DNA of 64,000 bases from Flavisolibacter ginsenosidimutans. GTDB taxonomy: Bacteria; Bacteroidota; Bacteroidia; Chitinophagales; Chitinophagaceae. A program made the position numbers and the translations under genes. A model generated the notes under the pieces. That model made no database searches. It saw nothing but the letters and a program-made list of their open reading frames with translations, and had not been told where the DNA came from. The DNA is taken from contig NZ_CP042433.1 of assembly GCF_007970805.1 (NCBI RefSeq), positions 434,001 to 498,000 of the forward strand, written 5' to 3'. Below are positions 8,723-16,389 of the stretch, one piece after another. Numbering within the stretch: position 1 is the first letter of the stretch; every line of letters starts with the position of its first letter.

Positions 8723-8811
8723 GGGCCTGTGCCGTTCAGGCTCCGTTCTTTTCCTTTCCGTTTTACGCATACCTTCGGCTCTTCAAATTTTACGGTCAAA
8801 CCCTCTTTGCC

Positions 8812-9993
8812 ATGCGTAAAATTGTATTCACCGAAGAGTTTTGCAACCCCCGAAACCTTTTTCCCTTCACGCTTACCCGCCAGGTGCAGGACATTCGCGT
8901 GGGTATTTTAACCATCCGGGAGAAATGGGAACTTTATCTCAATTGCCCTTCTTTTGACAAGTTTGAAGACGATTACAAGGATTTGGAACGGGCCGTTCGG
9001 CTTGACGAAAAGACGATTGGCAAGGACACAATTTATCTTGTTCACGGCAATGTACTGCCGACGAAAAAGATAATCAAGCAGGTCAAAAAATTAAAAGCCG
9101 GTGAATTTTTGTCGGTGCCCGAAAAGGAAAGTTTTGTGTATTGTGTTTCAAGAGCGGAAGTGATTGACGAGCACAACATCAAAGTAGGAAAGCCGGTTGA
9201 AATTGACGAAGAACTCAACGAAATAAAAGCACCGTGGAATATTTTTGGCCTCAACGCCCGTGCCATTGCACAGGATTTTGAACTGCTTACAAGCGGTCGC
9301 AAGCCGGAAAAAATTTCTGCTACCAACAACGTCTGTGATCCCGCTAATATTTTTATTGAAAAAGGCGCAACGGTAGAATGTTGTTTTTTGAATGCGCAGG
9401 CTGGTCCAATCTACATCGGGAAAGACGCGGTGGTCATGGAAGGCTCATTGCTTCGCGGGCCGGTTGCCGTTTGCGACGAGGCCGTGGTGAAAATGGGTAC
9501 ACGGCTTTATGAAGGCACAACCGTCGGGCCCAAATGTACCGTTGGCGGCGAGATAAAGAACTCTGTTTTGTTTGGTTATTCAAACAAGGCGCACGACGGT
9601 TACATGGGCGATTCAGTGGTAGGAGAGTGGTGTAACTGGGGCGCAGGCACGTCCAATTCCAATCTAAAAAATACCGCATCGGGCATTATTGTCTGGACGC
9701 CGGATGGGCCGGTAAATGTGGGCTTAAAATGTGGTGTGTTTATGGGCGATTATTCCCGCACCGCCATCAATACTTCCATCAATACCGGAACAGTGGTTGG
9801 CGCTTGCGCCAACGTTTACGGCAACGGCTTAACGCCAAAATTCATTCCTTCCTTTTCCTGGGGCAGCGACGGATTGCAACGCTATGAATTGGACAAAGCA
9901 TTGGTTGACGTCAATAACTGGAAAATTTTGAAAGGGAGTGCGTTGACGTCTTCAGAAAAAATTATTCTCAAACATATCTTTGAACACTACTAA
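8812..9993 (+). CDS. GlmU-like sugar nucleotidyltransferase/left-handed beta-helix acyltransferase
   Basis: A 393-residue protein of the alternative bacterial GlmU family found in Bacteroidota, thought to supply UDP-GlcNAc. The N-terminal 180 residues resemble a divergent nucleotidyltransferase domain (MRKIVFTEEF, LTRQVQDIRVGILTIREKWE) with no canonical glycine-rich loop. From about residue 190 a hexapeptide left-handed helix is clear: IFIEKGATVE, IYIGKDAVVMEGSLLRGPVAV, GTTVGPKCTVGG. A C-terminal part ends in SSEKIILKHIFEHY. A TACCTTCG box (8770-8777) about 35 nt upstream is a likely promoter. The dual activity is inferred from family membership. Confidence 0.82.
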   Translation: MRKIVFTEEFCNPRNLFPFTLTRQVQDIRVGILTIREKWELYLNCPSFDKFEDDYKDLERAVRLDEKTIGKDTIYLVHGNVLPTKKIIKQVKKLKAGEFLSVPEKESFVYCVSRAEVIDEHNIKVGKPVEIDEELNEIKAPWNIFGLNARAIAQDFELLTSGRKPEKISATNNVCDPANIFIEKGATVECCFLNAQAGPIYIGKDAVVMEGSLLRGPVAVCDEAVVKMGTRLYEGTTVGPKCTVGGEIKNSVLFGYSNKAHDGYMGDSVVGEWCNWGAGTSNSNLKNTASGIIVWTPDGPVNVGLKCGVFMGDYSRTAINTSINTGTVVGACANVYGNGLTPKFIPSFSWGSDGLQRYELDKALVDVNNWKILKGSALTSSEKIILKHIFEHY

Positions 9994-10141
9994 AATTATG
10001 TTCACTTGTTCACCGGTTCATGTGTTCACTTGTTCGTTGTAATGGTTAGAAACGCTTTGTGATCGCAAGAACAAGCACGTTTGAATGGTTGTACGCCAAC
10101 AAGTGAACACGTGAACAAGTAAACACGTAAACTTTAATCTT
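9994..10141. repeat. Phrase-like GTTCAC/GTGAAC repeats with inverted halves
   Basis: The left half (about 10000-10036) repeats TGTTCACTTGTTCA-type words, and the right half (about 10098-10131) carries the inverse, CAAGTGAACACGTGAACAAG. The two halves could form a long imperfect hairpin between the GlmU-like gene and tpiA. The right half runs up to the tpiA start codon. Confidence 0.65.
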
Positions 10142-10906
10142 ATGCGTAAACAAATTGCCGCGGCCAACTGGAAAATGAATCTTACACTCGACAAAGCAGA
10201 AGCCTTGCTCGATGGAATTTTATCGGAGAATATAAACCCAACCGAAAACGGACAGGTCGTTGTTGCCGTGCCTTTTCCTTACCTGATAATGGTCAACGAA
10301 AAAGTTGCCAAACGAAAGGGCTATGCCGTTGCCGCCCAAAACTGCGGCAACAAAAAAAGCGGTGCCTATACCGGCGAAGTTTCGGTGGAGATGCTTTCGT
10401 CTATTGGCGTTGAATACTGCATCGTCGGCCACAGCGAACGAAGAGAATATTACGGCGAGATTGACGAGATACTGCAACAAAAACTTGTCCTCTGTCTGGA
10501 CGAAAACATTACACCAATTTTTTGCTGCGGCGAGGCGCTGGACGTTCGGGAAAAAGGAAAGCAAAACGATTTTGTAAAGACGCAAATGGAAAAAGCTTTG
10601 TTTGATTTTTCAGCAAGCGAACTGAAAAAAATCGTGATTGCTTACGAACCCATTTGGGCCATCGGCACAGGCAAAACGGCCACTTCGGAACAGGCACAAC
10701 AAATGCATGCTTTTATCCGTTCTGTATTGGCCGGCAAGTGGGGCGAAGACGTGGCGCAAGACGTAACGATTTTATACGGCGGCAGTGTAAAGGCTTCCAA
10801 CGCAGAAGAACTCTTTCACTCGCCGGATGTTGACGGCGGCTTGGTTGGTGGTGCTTCGCTCAACGCGGCAGAATTCATTCAAATCATAAAAGCCTTAAAG
10901 CATTAA
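10142..10906 (+). CDS. tpiA: Triose-phosphate isomerase
   Basis: A 254-residue (beta/alpha)8 enzyme that interconverts dihydroxyacetone phosphate and glyceraldehyde 3-phosphate in glycolysis. Active-site residues are visible: Lys11 in AANWKMN, the histidine in VGHSERR, and the catalytic glutamate in AYEPIWAIGTGK with the flexible loop directly after it. YGGSVK near the C-terminus binds phosphate. Normal length, cytoplasmic. The start at 10142 gives the usual MRKQIAAANWKMN opening. Confidence 0.97.
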   Translation: MRKQIAAANWKMNLTLDKAEALLDGILSENINPTENGQVVVAVPFPYLIMVNEKVAKRKGYAVAAQNCGNKKSGAYTGEVSVEMLSSIGVEYCIVGHSERREYYGEIDEILQQKLVLCLDENITPIFCCGEALDVREKGKQNDFVKTQMEKALFDFSASELKKIVIAYEPIWAIGTGKTATSEQAQQMHAFIRSVLAGKWGEDVAQDVTILYGGSVKASNAEELFHSPDVDGGLVGGASLNAAEFIQIIKALKH

Positions 10907-10979
10907 GCCCGTCCAGCAATACCAGATTGTTGTCGTCCAGAAAAATCACTTACTCCTGCGCTTTTTAAGCCTGCGGCTG

Positions 10980-11318
10980 GTGGTGAACGGCATGCACATT
11001 TATCCATTGAAAAAAGGTAAGCCCGTTGTAGTTACTGTGCCCACCAATCCGGCGCGGCTTGTGGTAACCGATGGTTTTCACATTACCGCGCCGGTGCAAA
11101 TAAATTACGCTCCGCAGCGTACGCGTTATTTTGCCATTGCGTGCATTGTTGAAAACGATGTGTTGATTGGCGGTGCAATTTTCATGATGATGCTTTTTTT
11201 TATGGGCCTGTCGTCTGGCCTGGTGGTTCTTTGGTTGTTCAGCATTACGCCTCTCCTTTATCTTCTTTTTCTTTATTACATAAAACGAAGAGAATTTATT
11301 CGCATTCGGCCGGTGTAG
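10980..11318 (+). CDS. Small membrane protein of unknown function, start codon uncertain
   Basis: From the GTG at 10980 this encodes 112 residues: a beta-rich N-terminal part (HIYPLKKGKPVVVTVP) and one or two membrane segments (about 58-98, with LIGGAIFMMMLFFMGLSSG) ending in basic residues. I do not recognise a named family. The frame is open without a stop from 10899, directly after tpiA, and the extra stretch (YQIVVVQKNHLLLRFLSLRL) looks protein-like. No ATG, GTG or TTG precedes it there, so the true N-terminus may use a rare start codon or the sequence may carry an error. Confidence 0.55.
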   Translation: MVNGMHIYPLKKGKPVVVTVPTNPARLVVTDGFHITAPVQINYAPQRTRYFAIACIVENDVLIGGAIFMMMLFFMGLSSGLVVLWLFSITPLLYLLFLYYIKRREFIRIRPV

Positions 11319-11394
11319 ATATGCAGAGGCGGCTGCATTGCTAAGCGTTAGCAATGATTTTTCCCGCTTTTTCAAAACCGTTTGCTTTTAATTT

Positions 11395-12696
11395 GTGCGA
11401 CGGTTTCAAATCATTTGTGGCCAAACAAATCAAATGCTGATATCCGCCATTGTTCGTACGGTGTACCTGCTCCTGACCTTCCTCGCCGGGCTAGTGTTAA
11501 GCAAACTTGTGCTGCCCGGACAATTTGGAATTATTTCGCTGGTTATTTTAAATGCGTCTTTGTTGAGCATTGTTACCGGTTTAGGTACGGACAGCCTTCT
11601 TCTTCACAAGGTGACCAATAACAAATGGGGGTTTAGCCAAGCCGCACAATTCACCCTTGGTGCGGTGGCCGTTCAGCTTGTTTTGTTTCTGGCATTGGAG
11701 TGTGGCAGCTTGTTGGTTTGGAAAAAAACCTTGCTTTCCGATGAAAGCTCTGCTGATTTCTGGACGGACATTTTATATTTTTTGGGACTGCTGCTTACCG
11801 AGAAATATTTAGCCCTTCTGTATGCCTTTCAAAAAGCCCGTCTTGCAAATGTTTTTTTGACAATTGTTGCTCTGTTTTACTTGGTTGTTTTGTTGTTGCT
11901 TTCGTTTGTTGCGAAGGCGGACTTTGCAACGGTTATGGAGTTGTTTGCGCTGCAAAGCTTGTTGCAAGGTCTTGGACTGTTGTCTATTTTGTATCGGTAT
12001 TACAAAACGGAGGAGAAGCAAATCTTCAAACTCGTTGAATTTGCGCAGGCGCTGAAATTGTCTTCTGTGGTTATGATAACGAACGTCATTCAGCTTTTGG
12101 CTTACCGGATAGATTTTTGGCTGATTAAATATTTTCACGGAAATGCTGATGTAGGTGTTTATGCAATCGCAAACAAGTTTACGAACCTTGTTTGGGTAGT
12201 TCCCAACATTATGGCACAACTGCTGGTCCCAAAATTTGCACAGTTGTCGAAAAGCGAAGTATCAAAAATTTTCAGCACGGCCTTTTACGGCAATTTAGTT
12301 GGTGCAGCGGCTGCGTTGAGCGGCGCAACCATCATTTATTTCTATTACCTGAACCCTGCGTACCGAATTGGATTACCCGCGTTCTTCCTGATGATGCCGG
12401 GTTATTTCTTTTGGGCGGCCGTTATTTATTACGGTGCTTATTTTTCCTGGTCCGGAAGATTTACGGATAACCTGCTTTGCAGTTCCTGTTGTTTTGTATT
12501 GGTCTTATTCGCCGACATGCTGCTGATTCCTCGCTTTGGTATTAGCGGAGCGGCGTGTGCCAACTCGTTTGCTTACACACTCGTTTTTATACTCTATCTT
12601 TTCCTTTTAAGAAGCCGGTTTTCGTTTACGTGGAAATCTCTATTATTGCCCCCGCAAAAAGGCCTCTTAAAACTTCTAAAGTCAGTTGCCGGTTGA
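11395..12696 (+). CDS. Polysaccharide flippase (Wzx/MATE-like)
   Basis: A 433-residue integral membrane protein with about 12 hydrophobic segments. The first is preceded by ISAIVRTVYLLLTFLAGLVL and followed by LPGQFGIISLV, the pattern of the polysaccharide-transporter family. These proteins flip undecaprenyl-linked glycan units across the inner membrane. Start is GTG 11395; ATG 11434 is an alternative that removes 13 cytoplasmic residues. It is the first gene of a three-gene glycan module, and its stop overlaps the start of the glycosyltransferase. Confidence 0.88.
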   Translation: MRRFQIICGQTNQMLISAIVRTVYLLLTFLAGLVLSKLVLPGQFGIISLVILNASLLSIVTGLGTDSLLLHKVTNNKWGFSQAAQFTLGAVAVQLVLFLALECGSLLVWKKTLLSDESSADFWTDILYFLGLLLTEKYLALLYAFQKARLANVFLTIVALFYLVVLLLLSFVAKADFATVMELFALQSLLQGLGLLSILYRYYKTEEKQIFKLVEFAQALKLSSVVMITNVIQLLAYRIDFWLIKYFHGNADVGVYAIANKFTNLVWVVPNIMAQLLVPKFAQLSKSEVSKIFSTAFYGNLVGAAAALSGATIIYFYYLNPAYRIGLPAFFLMMPGYFFWAAVIYYGAYFSWSGRFTDNLLCSSCCFVLVLFADMLLIPRFGISGAACANSFAYTLVFILYLFLLRSRFSFTWKSLLLPPQKGLLKLLKSVAG

Positions 12697-13880
12697 AAAA
12701 CATACAATCATCTTATGTTTTATGGTTGCCTTCGTGGTACCCAAATAAAGCTGAGCCTTACAACGGCGATTTTATTCAACGGCACGCAAGGGCTGTTTCG
12801 TTAACGGAGAAAGTGCATGTTATTTATGTGATGCGGGACCCGTCGGCCGCGATTACTTCCAGTATATTAACCGAAACAAAATCCGAAGGCGAATTAAAAG
12901 AAACGCTGATCTATTATTACCTGCGGCCAATGAAATTCAAATGGCTGGAAAGGTTGTTGTCGTTTCGGATTTACGTGAGGTTATACAAGGCGGCTGTGTT
13001 AAAATGCCTGAAAGAGGAAGGAAGACCAAAACTTGTGCATCTGTACATTGCATTCAAAGCCGGTGTGATTGCGCTGTGGCTTAAAAAGCGTTTCGGACTG
13101 GCGTATGTTCTTTCGGAACAATGGACGATTTATTTACCCGGAGCGGAACCCGGTTTTCCCAACCTTCCTTTTTCCAACCGCTATCTCATTAAAAAAATTA
13201 TGAGACAGGCTGCTGGCGTAATGGTCGTATCGGATTATTTGGGTCAACGGCTTCAACAACTTTTTGGGGTTTCCAAGCCCGCAGTTATTCCAAATGTAGT
13301 TGACGAAAAGATATTTTTTTACAGGAAAGAGAGCAGTCATTCCGCAAACCGTTTTGTTCACGTATCTACGTTAACCTATCAAAAAAACCCCGAAGCCATT
13401 GTTGAGGCATTCTCAATTTTGAAACAGAAAGGCTGTTTGTTTACACTTGACGTTATTGGTCCGCAAATGCCCGGATTGAAGGCGCTGGTGCGCCGGTATG
13501 GTTTGGAGAATGATATATTTTTTCGTGGTGAAATGCCGCAAGAGCAGTTGGTTAAATTTGTGCAAAACGCCGATGCCTTGATTCTTTATTCGCGTTACGA
13601 AACGTTTGGTTGCGTGTTGATTGAGGCAAACGCCTGTGGAGTTCCTGTAATCGTCAGCGACATTCCCGTTTTGCGTGAAAACGTAACGGACGGCTTCAAC
13701 GGAATGTTTGCGGCTGCCGAAAATGGGGTTGCGCTCTCCGATCAAATCCTTTATTTCATTCAAAACAAAACGCAATTCGACAAAGAGGAAATAGCCGGTT
13801 ACACAATTAAAAAATTTAATTATACTCGTATAGGAGCGCAGTTTGAAGTATGGTACAAAGAACATGCGGCGGATTGCTAA
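12693..13880 (+). CDS. Glycosyltransferase, group 1 (GT4)
   Basis: A 395-residue GT-B fold enzyme. The N-terminal domain opens SSYVLWLPSWYPNKAEPYNG, a pattern of surface-glycan transferases. The C-terminal donor domain has the GT4 signature ETFGCVLIEANACGVPVIV (about residues 310-328), with the two acidic residues that bind the nucleotide sugar. I chose TTG 12693, which overlaps the flippase stop as TTGA and implies translational coupling. No ATG suits the conserved start of the domain, and the open frame further upstream only reads out of phase through the flippase. The sugar is unknown. Confidence 0.87.
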   Translation: MKNIQSSYVLWLPSWYPNKAEPYNGDFIQRHARAVSLTEKVHVIYVMRDPSAAITSSILTETKSEGELKETLIYYYLRPMKFKWLERLLSFRIYVRLYKAAVLKCLKEEGRPKLVHLYIAFKAGVIALWLKKRFGLAYVLSEQWTIYLPGAEPGFPNLPFSNRYLIKKIMRQAAGVMVVSDYLGQRLQQLFGVSKPAVIPNVVDEKIFFYRKESSHSANRFVHVSTLTYQKNPEAIVEAFSILKQKGCLFTLDVIGPQMPGLKALVRRYGLENDIFFRGEMPQEQLVKFVQNADALILYSRYETFGCVLIEANACGVPVIVSDIPVLRENVTDGFNGMFAAAENGVALSDQILYFIQNKTQFDKEEIAGYTIKKFNYTRIGAQFEVWYKEHAADC

Positions 13881-13902
13881 ACGGGTTGATATTTAGAATG
13901 GC

Positions 13903-15417
13903 ATGATGATAAACATCCAACCAATAGCGAAGTTTAAACAACTGTGGTGCCTTTTGCTTTTGCCTGTTTTTTTCCTGCTTCACGGCTACAACGAGAATTT
14001 TGGATTGCTTTCGCTATTGGTTGTGTTTCGGTTGTTTCTCTTTTATGCGCTGATAACCGGTGGCGTGGCGGCCATTGCTGTTTTGTTGTTGCGGTCACCG
14101 GCAAAAGCAACCGCTTTTTCTTTTTTTCTCTTGTTTCTCTTTTTTTTCTTCGGCGCTTTTCACGACGGGTTAAAGTCAATCGCGGGGAACCGTTTTATCA
14201 GTTCGTATAAGTTTTTATTGCCCTTTTTGTTCATTCTTGTTGTTAGCGTTTTTCTATGGCTTAAACGAACGCGGTACCAACCGCAACGGCCGGTGGTGTA
14301 CGTTCGCAATTTGCTTGGTGTTTTGGTTGTTTTTGAACTGATAATGATGGTGTACGCTGCACTGAGCGGAAAAGCCGAAGAAAACAATTTGGCGGCAGGG
14401 CACAATGCGTGGCGGCAAAACACTGCATGCGAGGTAGAAAAGCCCGATATTTTTTTTGTAGTGTTCGACGGTTACACAAGTTCGCAGTGTTTGAAAGAAG
14501 AATTTAGCTACGATAACAGCCCGACAGATTCTACTTTTCAGGCAAACCATTTTTTTGTATCCAAGTCATCGCGAAGCAATTACAACGCGACACCCTTTTC
14601 GCTTTCGTCAACATTTGAGGGGCAATACCTTAAACCCGCACTGGAAAAAGACAAGGTAACCAGCAAAACTTTTGTACAAGCGATGGAAACCTTTCGGAAC
14701 AATCATTTGCTTTCCTTTTTAAAGAAGCAGGGATACGGCGTAAAAAATTTTGGGTGTTTCGATTTAAAAGATGCTCCTTTAAAGACAGACCCTTATTTCA
14801 AAGACGCTTATTCGAAGCAAATTGACGATCAAACGCTTTATTCGAGAATTAAACGAGACATTGGCTGGAATTTTACCGTTAAGAATATTTTTACCGGTAC
14901 TTCCCGCATTCCTGAAAGCTACAGGCAAAACAAGGCGTATCATCTTTACCGTAACAATTATAATTGGCAGGCTTTGCTTAAAGAGTTGCAGACCGAAGCA
15001 GAGGCGCCGCGATTCGTTTACGTGCACCTGATGTTGCCACATGAACCATTTTATTTAAACGGGGACGGAAAGGAAGTTCCTGATACGGTGGTGCGCACGC
15101 TGAAAGAGGCCTATCTTGAACAAGTCAAATTCTCCAACGTATTGCTAAAACAGCTAATTCCAATTGCCGCGGCAAAGAGCCACCGGCCAAAAGTGGTAAT
15201 GATAGAAGGCGACCACGGGTTTCGGGACTACGATTCGGTTACCAATCGCAACAAGGAATTCATGAACCTGAACGCCTATTTCTTTTCTGATCAGGATTAC
15301 AACCGGCTTTACGACGGCATCAGCCCGGTCAATTCCTTTCGCGTGGTACTGAATAAATATTTTTGCCTGTCTTACCCGATGTTAAGAGATAGTAGTGTTT
15401 ACCTGATCAACAACTAA
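13903..15417 (+). CDS. Membrane-anchored sulfatase-like (alkaline phosphatase superfamily) protein
   Basis: A 504-residue protein with four or five membrane segments in the first 165 residues, then a periplasmic hydrolase/transferase domain. Superfamily signatures visible are DIFFVVFDGYTSSQ (metal-binding Asp and nucleophile region, about residue 185), YVHLMLPHEPF (about 370) and VVMIEGDHGFRDY (about 430). This layout matches enzymes that move phosphoryl or phospho-alcohol groups onto glycans. It follows the GT4 gene by 22 nt and is probably the last member of the glycan module. The exact reaction is unknown; ATG 13906 is an equal alternative start. Confidence 0.8.
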   Translation: MMINIQPIAKFKQLWCLLLLPVFFLLHGYNENFGLLSLLVVFRLFLFYALITGGVAAIAVLLLRSPAKATAFSFFLLFLFFFFGAFHDGLKSIAGNRFISSYKFLLPFLFILVVSVFLWLKRTRYQPQRPVVYVRNLLGVLVVFELIMMVYAALSGKAEENNLAAGHNAWRQNTACEVEKPDIFFVVFDGYTSSQCLKEEFSYDNSPTDSTFQANHFFVSKSSRSNYNATPFSLSSTFEGQYLKPALEKDKVTSKTFVQAMETFRNNHLLSFLKKQGYGVKNFGCFDLKDAPLKTDPYFKDAYSKQIDDQTLYSRIKRDIGWNFTVKNIFTGTSRIPESYRQNKAYHLYRNNYNWQALLKELQTEAEAPRFVYVHLMLPHEPFYLNGDGKEVPDTVVRTLKEAYLEQVKFSNVLLKQLIPIAAAKSHRPKVVMIEGDHGFRDYDSVTNRNKEFMNLNAYFFSDQDYNRLYDGISPVNSFRVVLNKYFCLSYPMLRDSSVYLINN

Positions 15418-15504
15418 TTTGTTTTCCAAGTGTGCTGCTTGTACGCAAGCCATAGCCTTAACAAAATTATTCAGCTTTCAGTAGGTCTGTTTGCACGTGA
15501 GCCT

Positions 15505-15512
15505 TATCTTTG
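15505..15512 (+). promoter_or_regulatory. Bacteroidota -7 box of rpmI-rplT
   Basis: TATCTTTG is a perfect TAnnTTTG match followed by CGCC. The transcript would start near 15517, leaving a leader of about 93 nt before rpmI. Confidence 0.65.
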
Positions 15513-15516
15513 CGCC

Positions 15517-15609
15517 TCTTCTGTAAAAAGAAGACATTGCTCCAAAAAGGCTCCCTAAGTTTCTCCCGGTGGAGAACGCCTCAAGGGCTGAACAATAAAG
15601 CATTTTAAA
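15517..15609 (+). promoter_or_regulatory. Structured 5' leader of rpmI, possible autoregulatory element
   Basis: The leader can form a TCTTCT/AGAAGA hairpin at about 15518-15535. It can also form TTCTCC-CGGT-GGAGAA (15561-15576), extended across an internal loop by CCCT/AGGG (15553-15556 with 15584-15587). L20 represses its own operon through leader RNA in other phyla. That this leader does the same is inference. Confidence 0.35.
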
Positions 15610-15807
15610 ATGCCAAAGGTTAAAACAAACTCCAGTGCCAAAAAGCGTTTCAAAGTAACGGGCACGGGTAAGATCACACACCAGAAATCTTTCAAGCGTC
15701 ACATTCTCACTAAAAAATCAAAAAAACGGAAACGGGCTTTGCGCAAAGACGGCACCGTAGCAAAAGCAAATCTTGATTTTGTAAAACGCTTGTTGCGCCT
15801 GAAATAA
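15610..15807 (+). CDS. rpmI: 50S ribosomal protein L35
   Basis: A 65-residue, very basic ribosomal protein with the family opening [20 protein letters not shown] and the conserved [16 protein letters not shown]. It is transcribed with rplT 78 nt downstream. The usual upstream partner infC is not here; the gene before it is the glycan-module sulfatase-like gene. Confidence 0.97.
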   Translation: MPKVKTNSSAKKRFKVTGTGKITHQKSFKRHILTKKSKKRKRALRKDGTVAKANLDFVKRLLRLK

Positions 15808-15885
15808 GCGATCAGCTTTCAGCAATCAGCAATGAGCCGGTGGCAGATTCGAAACTTAAAACTTAGAACTTAAAACTTATTTTAT
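15808..15885 (+). repeat. Phrase-like repeats between rpmI and rplT
   Basis: The spacer reads CAGCTTTCAGCAATCAGCAA and then GAAACTTAAAACTTAGAACT with a further AAAACTT, two types of dispersed near-repeats, ending directly at the rplT start. The CAGCAAT words match those inside argS. Confidence 0.65.
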
Positions 15886-16230
15886 ATGCCTCGTTCCGTT
15901 AACGCCGTTGCTTCCAGAGCACGGAGAAAAAGAATTTTAAAACAAGCCAAGGGCTTTTACGGCAAGCGTAAAAATGTTTACACCGTTGCCAAAAACGTAG
16001 TGGAAAAAGGAATGACCTACAGCTACGTGGGCCGCAAACTGAAGAAAAGAGAATACCGCCGTTTGTGGATTGCCCGTATCAACGCGGCCGTTCGCGAAGA
16101 AGGTTTAACGTACTCGCAATTCATAAACCTGCTGAACCAAAAAGGCATCACGCTTGACCGCAAGGTGTTGGCTGATTTGGCGATGAACAACGCCGAGAGC
16201 TTTAAGGCTTTGGTTGCACAGGTAAAGTAG
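15886..16230 (+). CDS. rplT: 50S ribosomal protein L20
   Basis: A 114-residue ribosomal assembly protein of the large subunit. It opens [20 protein letters not shown] and contains [20 protein letters not shown], both conserved in L20. L20 binds 23S rRNA early in assembly and is a known leader-RNA repressor in other bacteria. It ends the rpmI-rplT operon and is followed by a strong terminator. Confidence 0.97.
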   Translation: MPRSVNAVASRARRKRILKQAKGFYGKRKNVYTVAKNVVEKGMTYSYVGRKLKKREYRRLWIARINAAVREEGLTYSQFINLLNQKGITLDRKVLADLAMNNAESFKALVAQVK

Positions 16231-16275
16231 AAGTAAGGTTGGCAGGAACTGTTAGGATTCTGCATGAAATACATT

Positions 16276-16303
16276 AAAGCCCTTCAGCCGAAGGGCTTTT
16301 TCA
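16276..16303 (+). terminator. Rho-independent terminator after rplT
   Basis: A perfect 10-bp stem AAAGCCCTTC/GAAGGGCTTT with loop AGCC is followed by T residues. Confidence 0.85.
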
Positions 16304-16346
16304 TTTCCTGAAAAATCATTTTACTCCTGTTAATCGTAGTTCTATA

Positions 16347-16354
16347 TATTTTTG
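16347..16354 (+). promoter_or_regulatory. Bacteroidota -7 box of the speA-like gene
   Basis: TATTTTTG fits TAnnTTTG, 35 nt before the ATG at 16390. Confidence 0.55.
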
Positions 16355-16389
16355 CCCATCTTAAAACCGAACAACCCATTCGCCTGTCA

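Noticed and set aside
13413..13865. 150-codon open frame on the minus strand
   Set aside because: It lies wholly inside the well-supported GT4 gene and has no family features.
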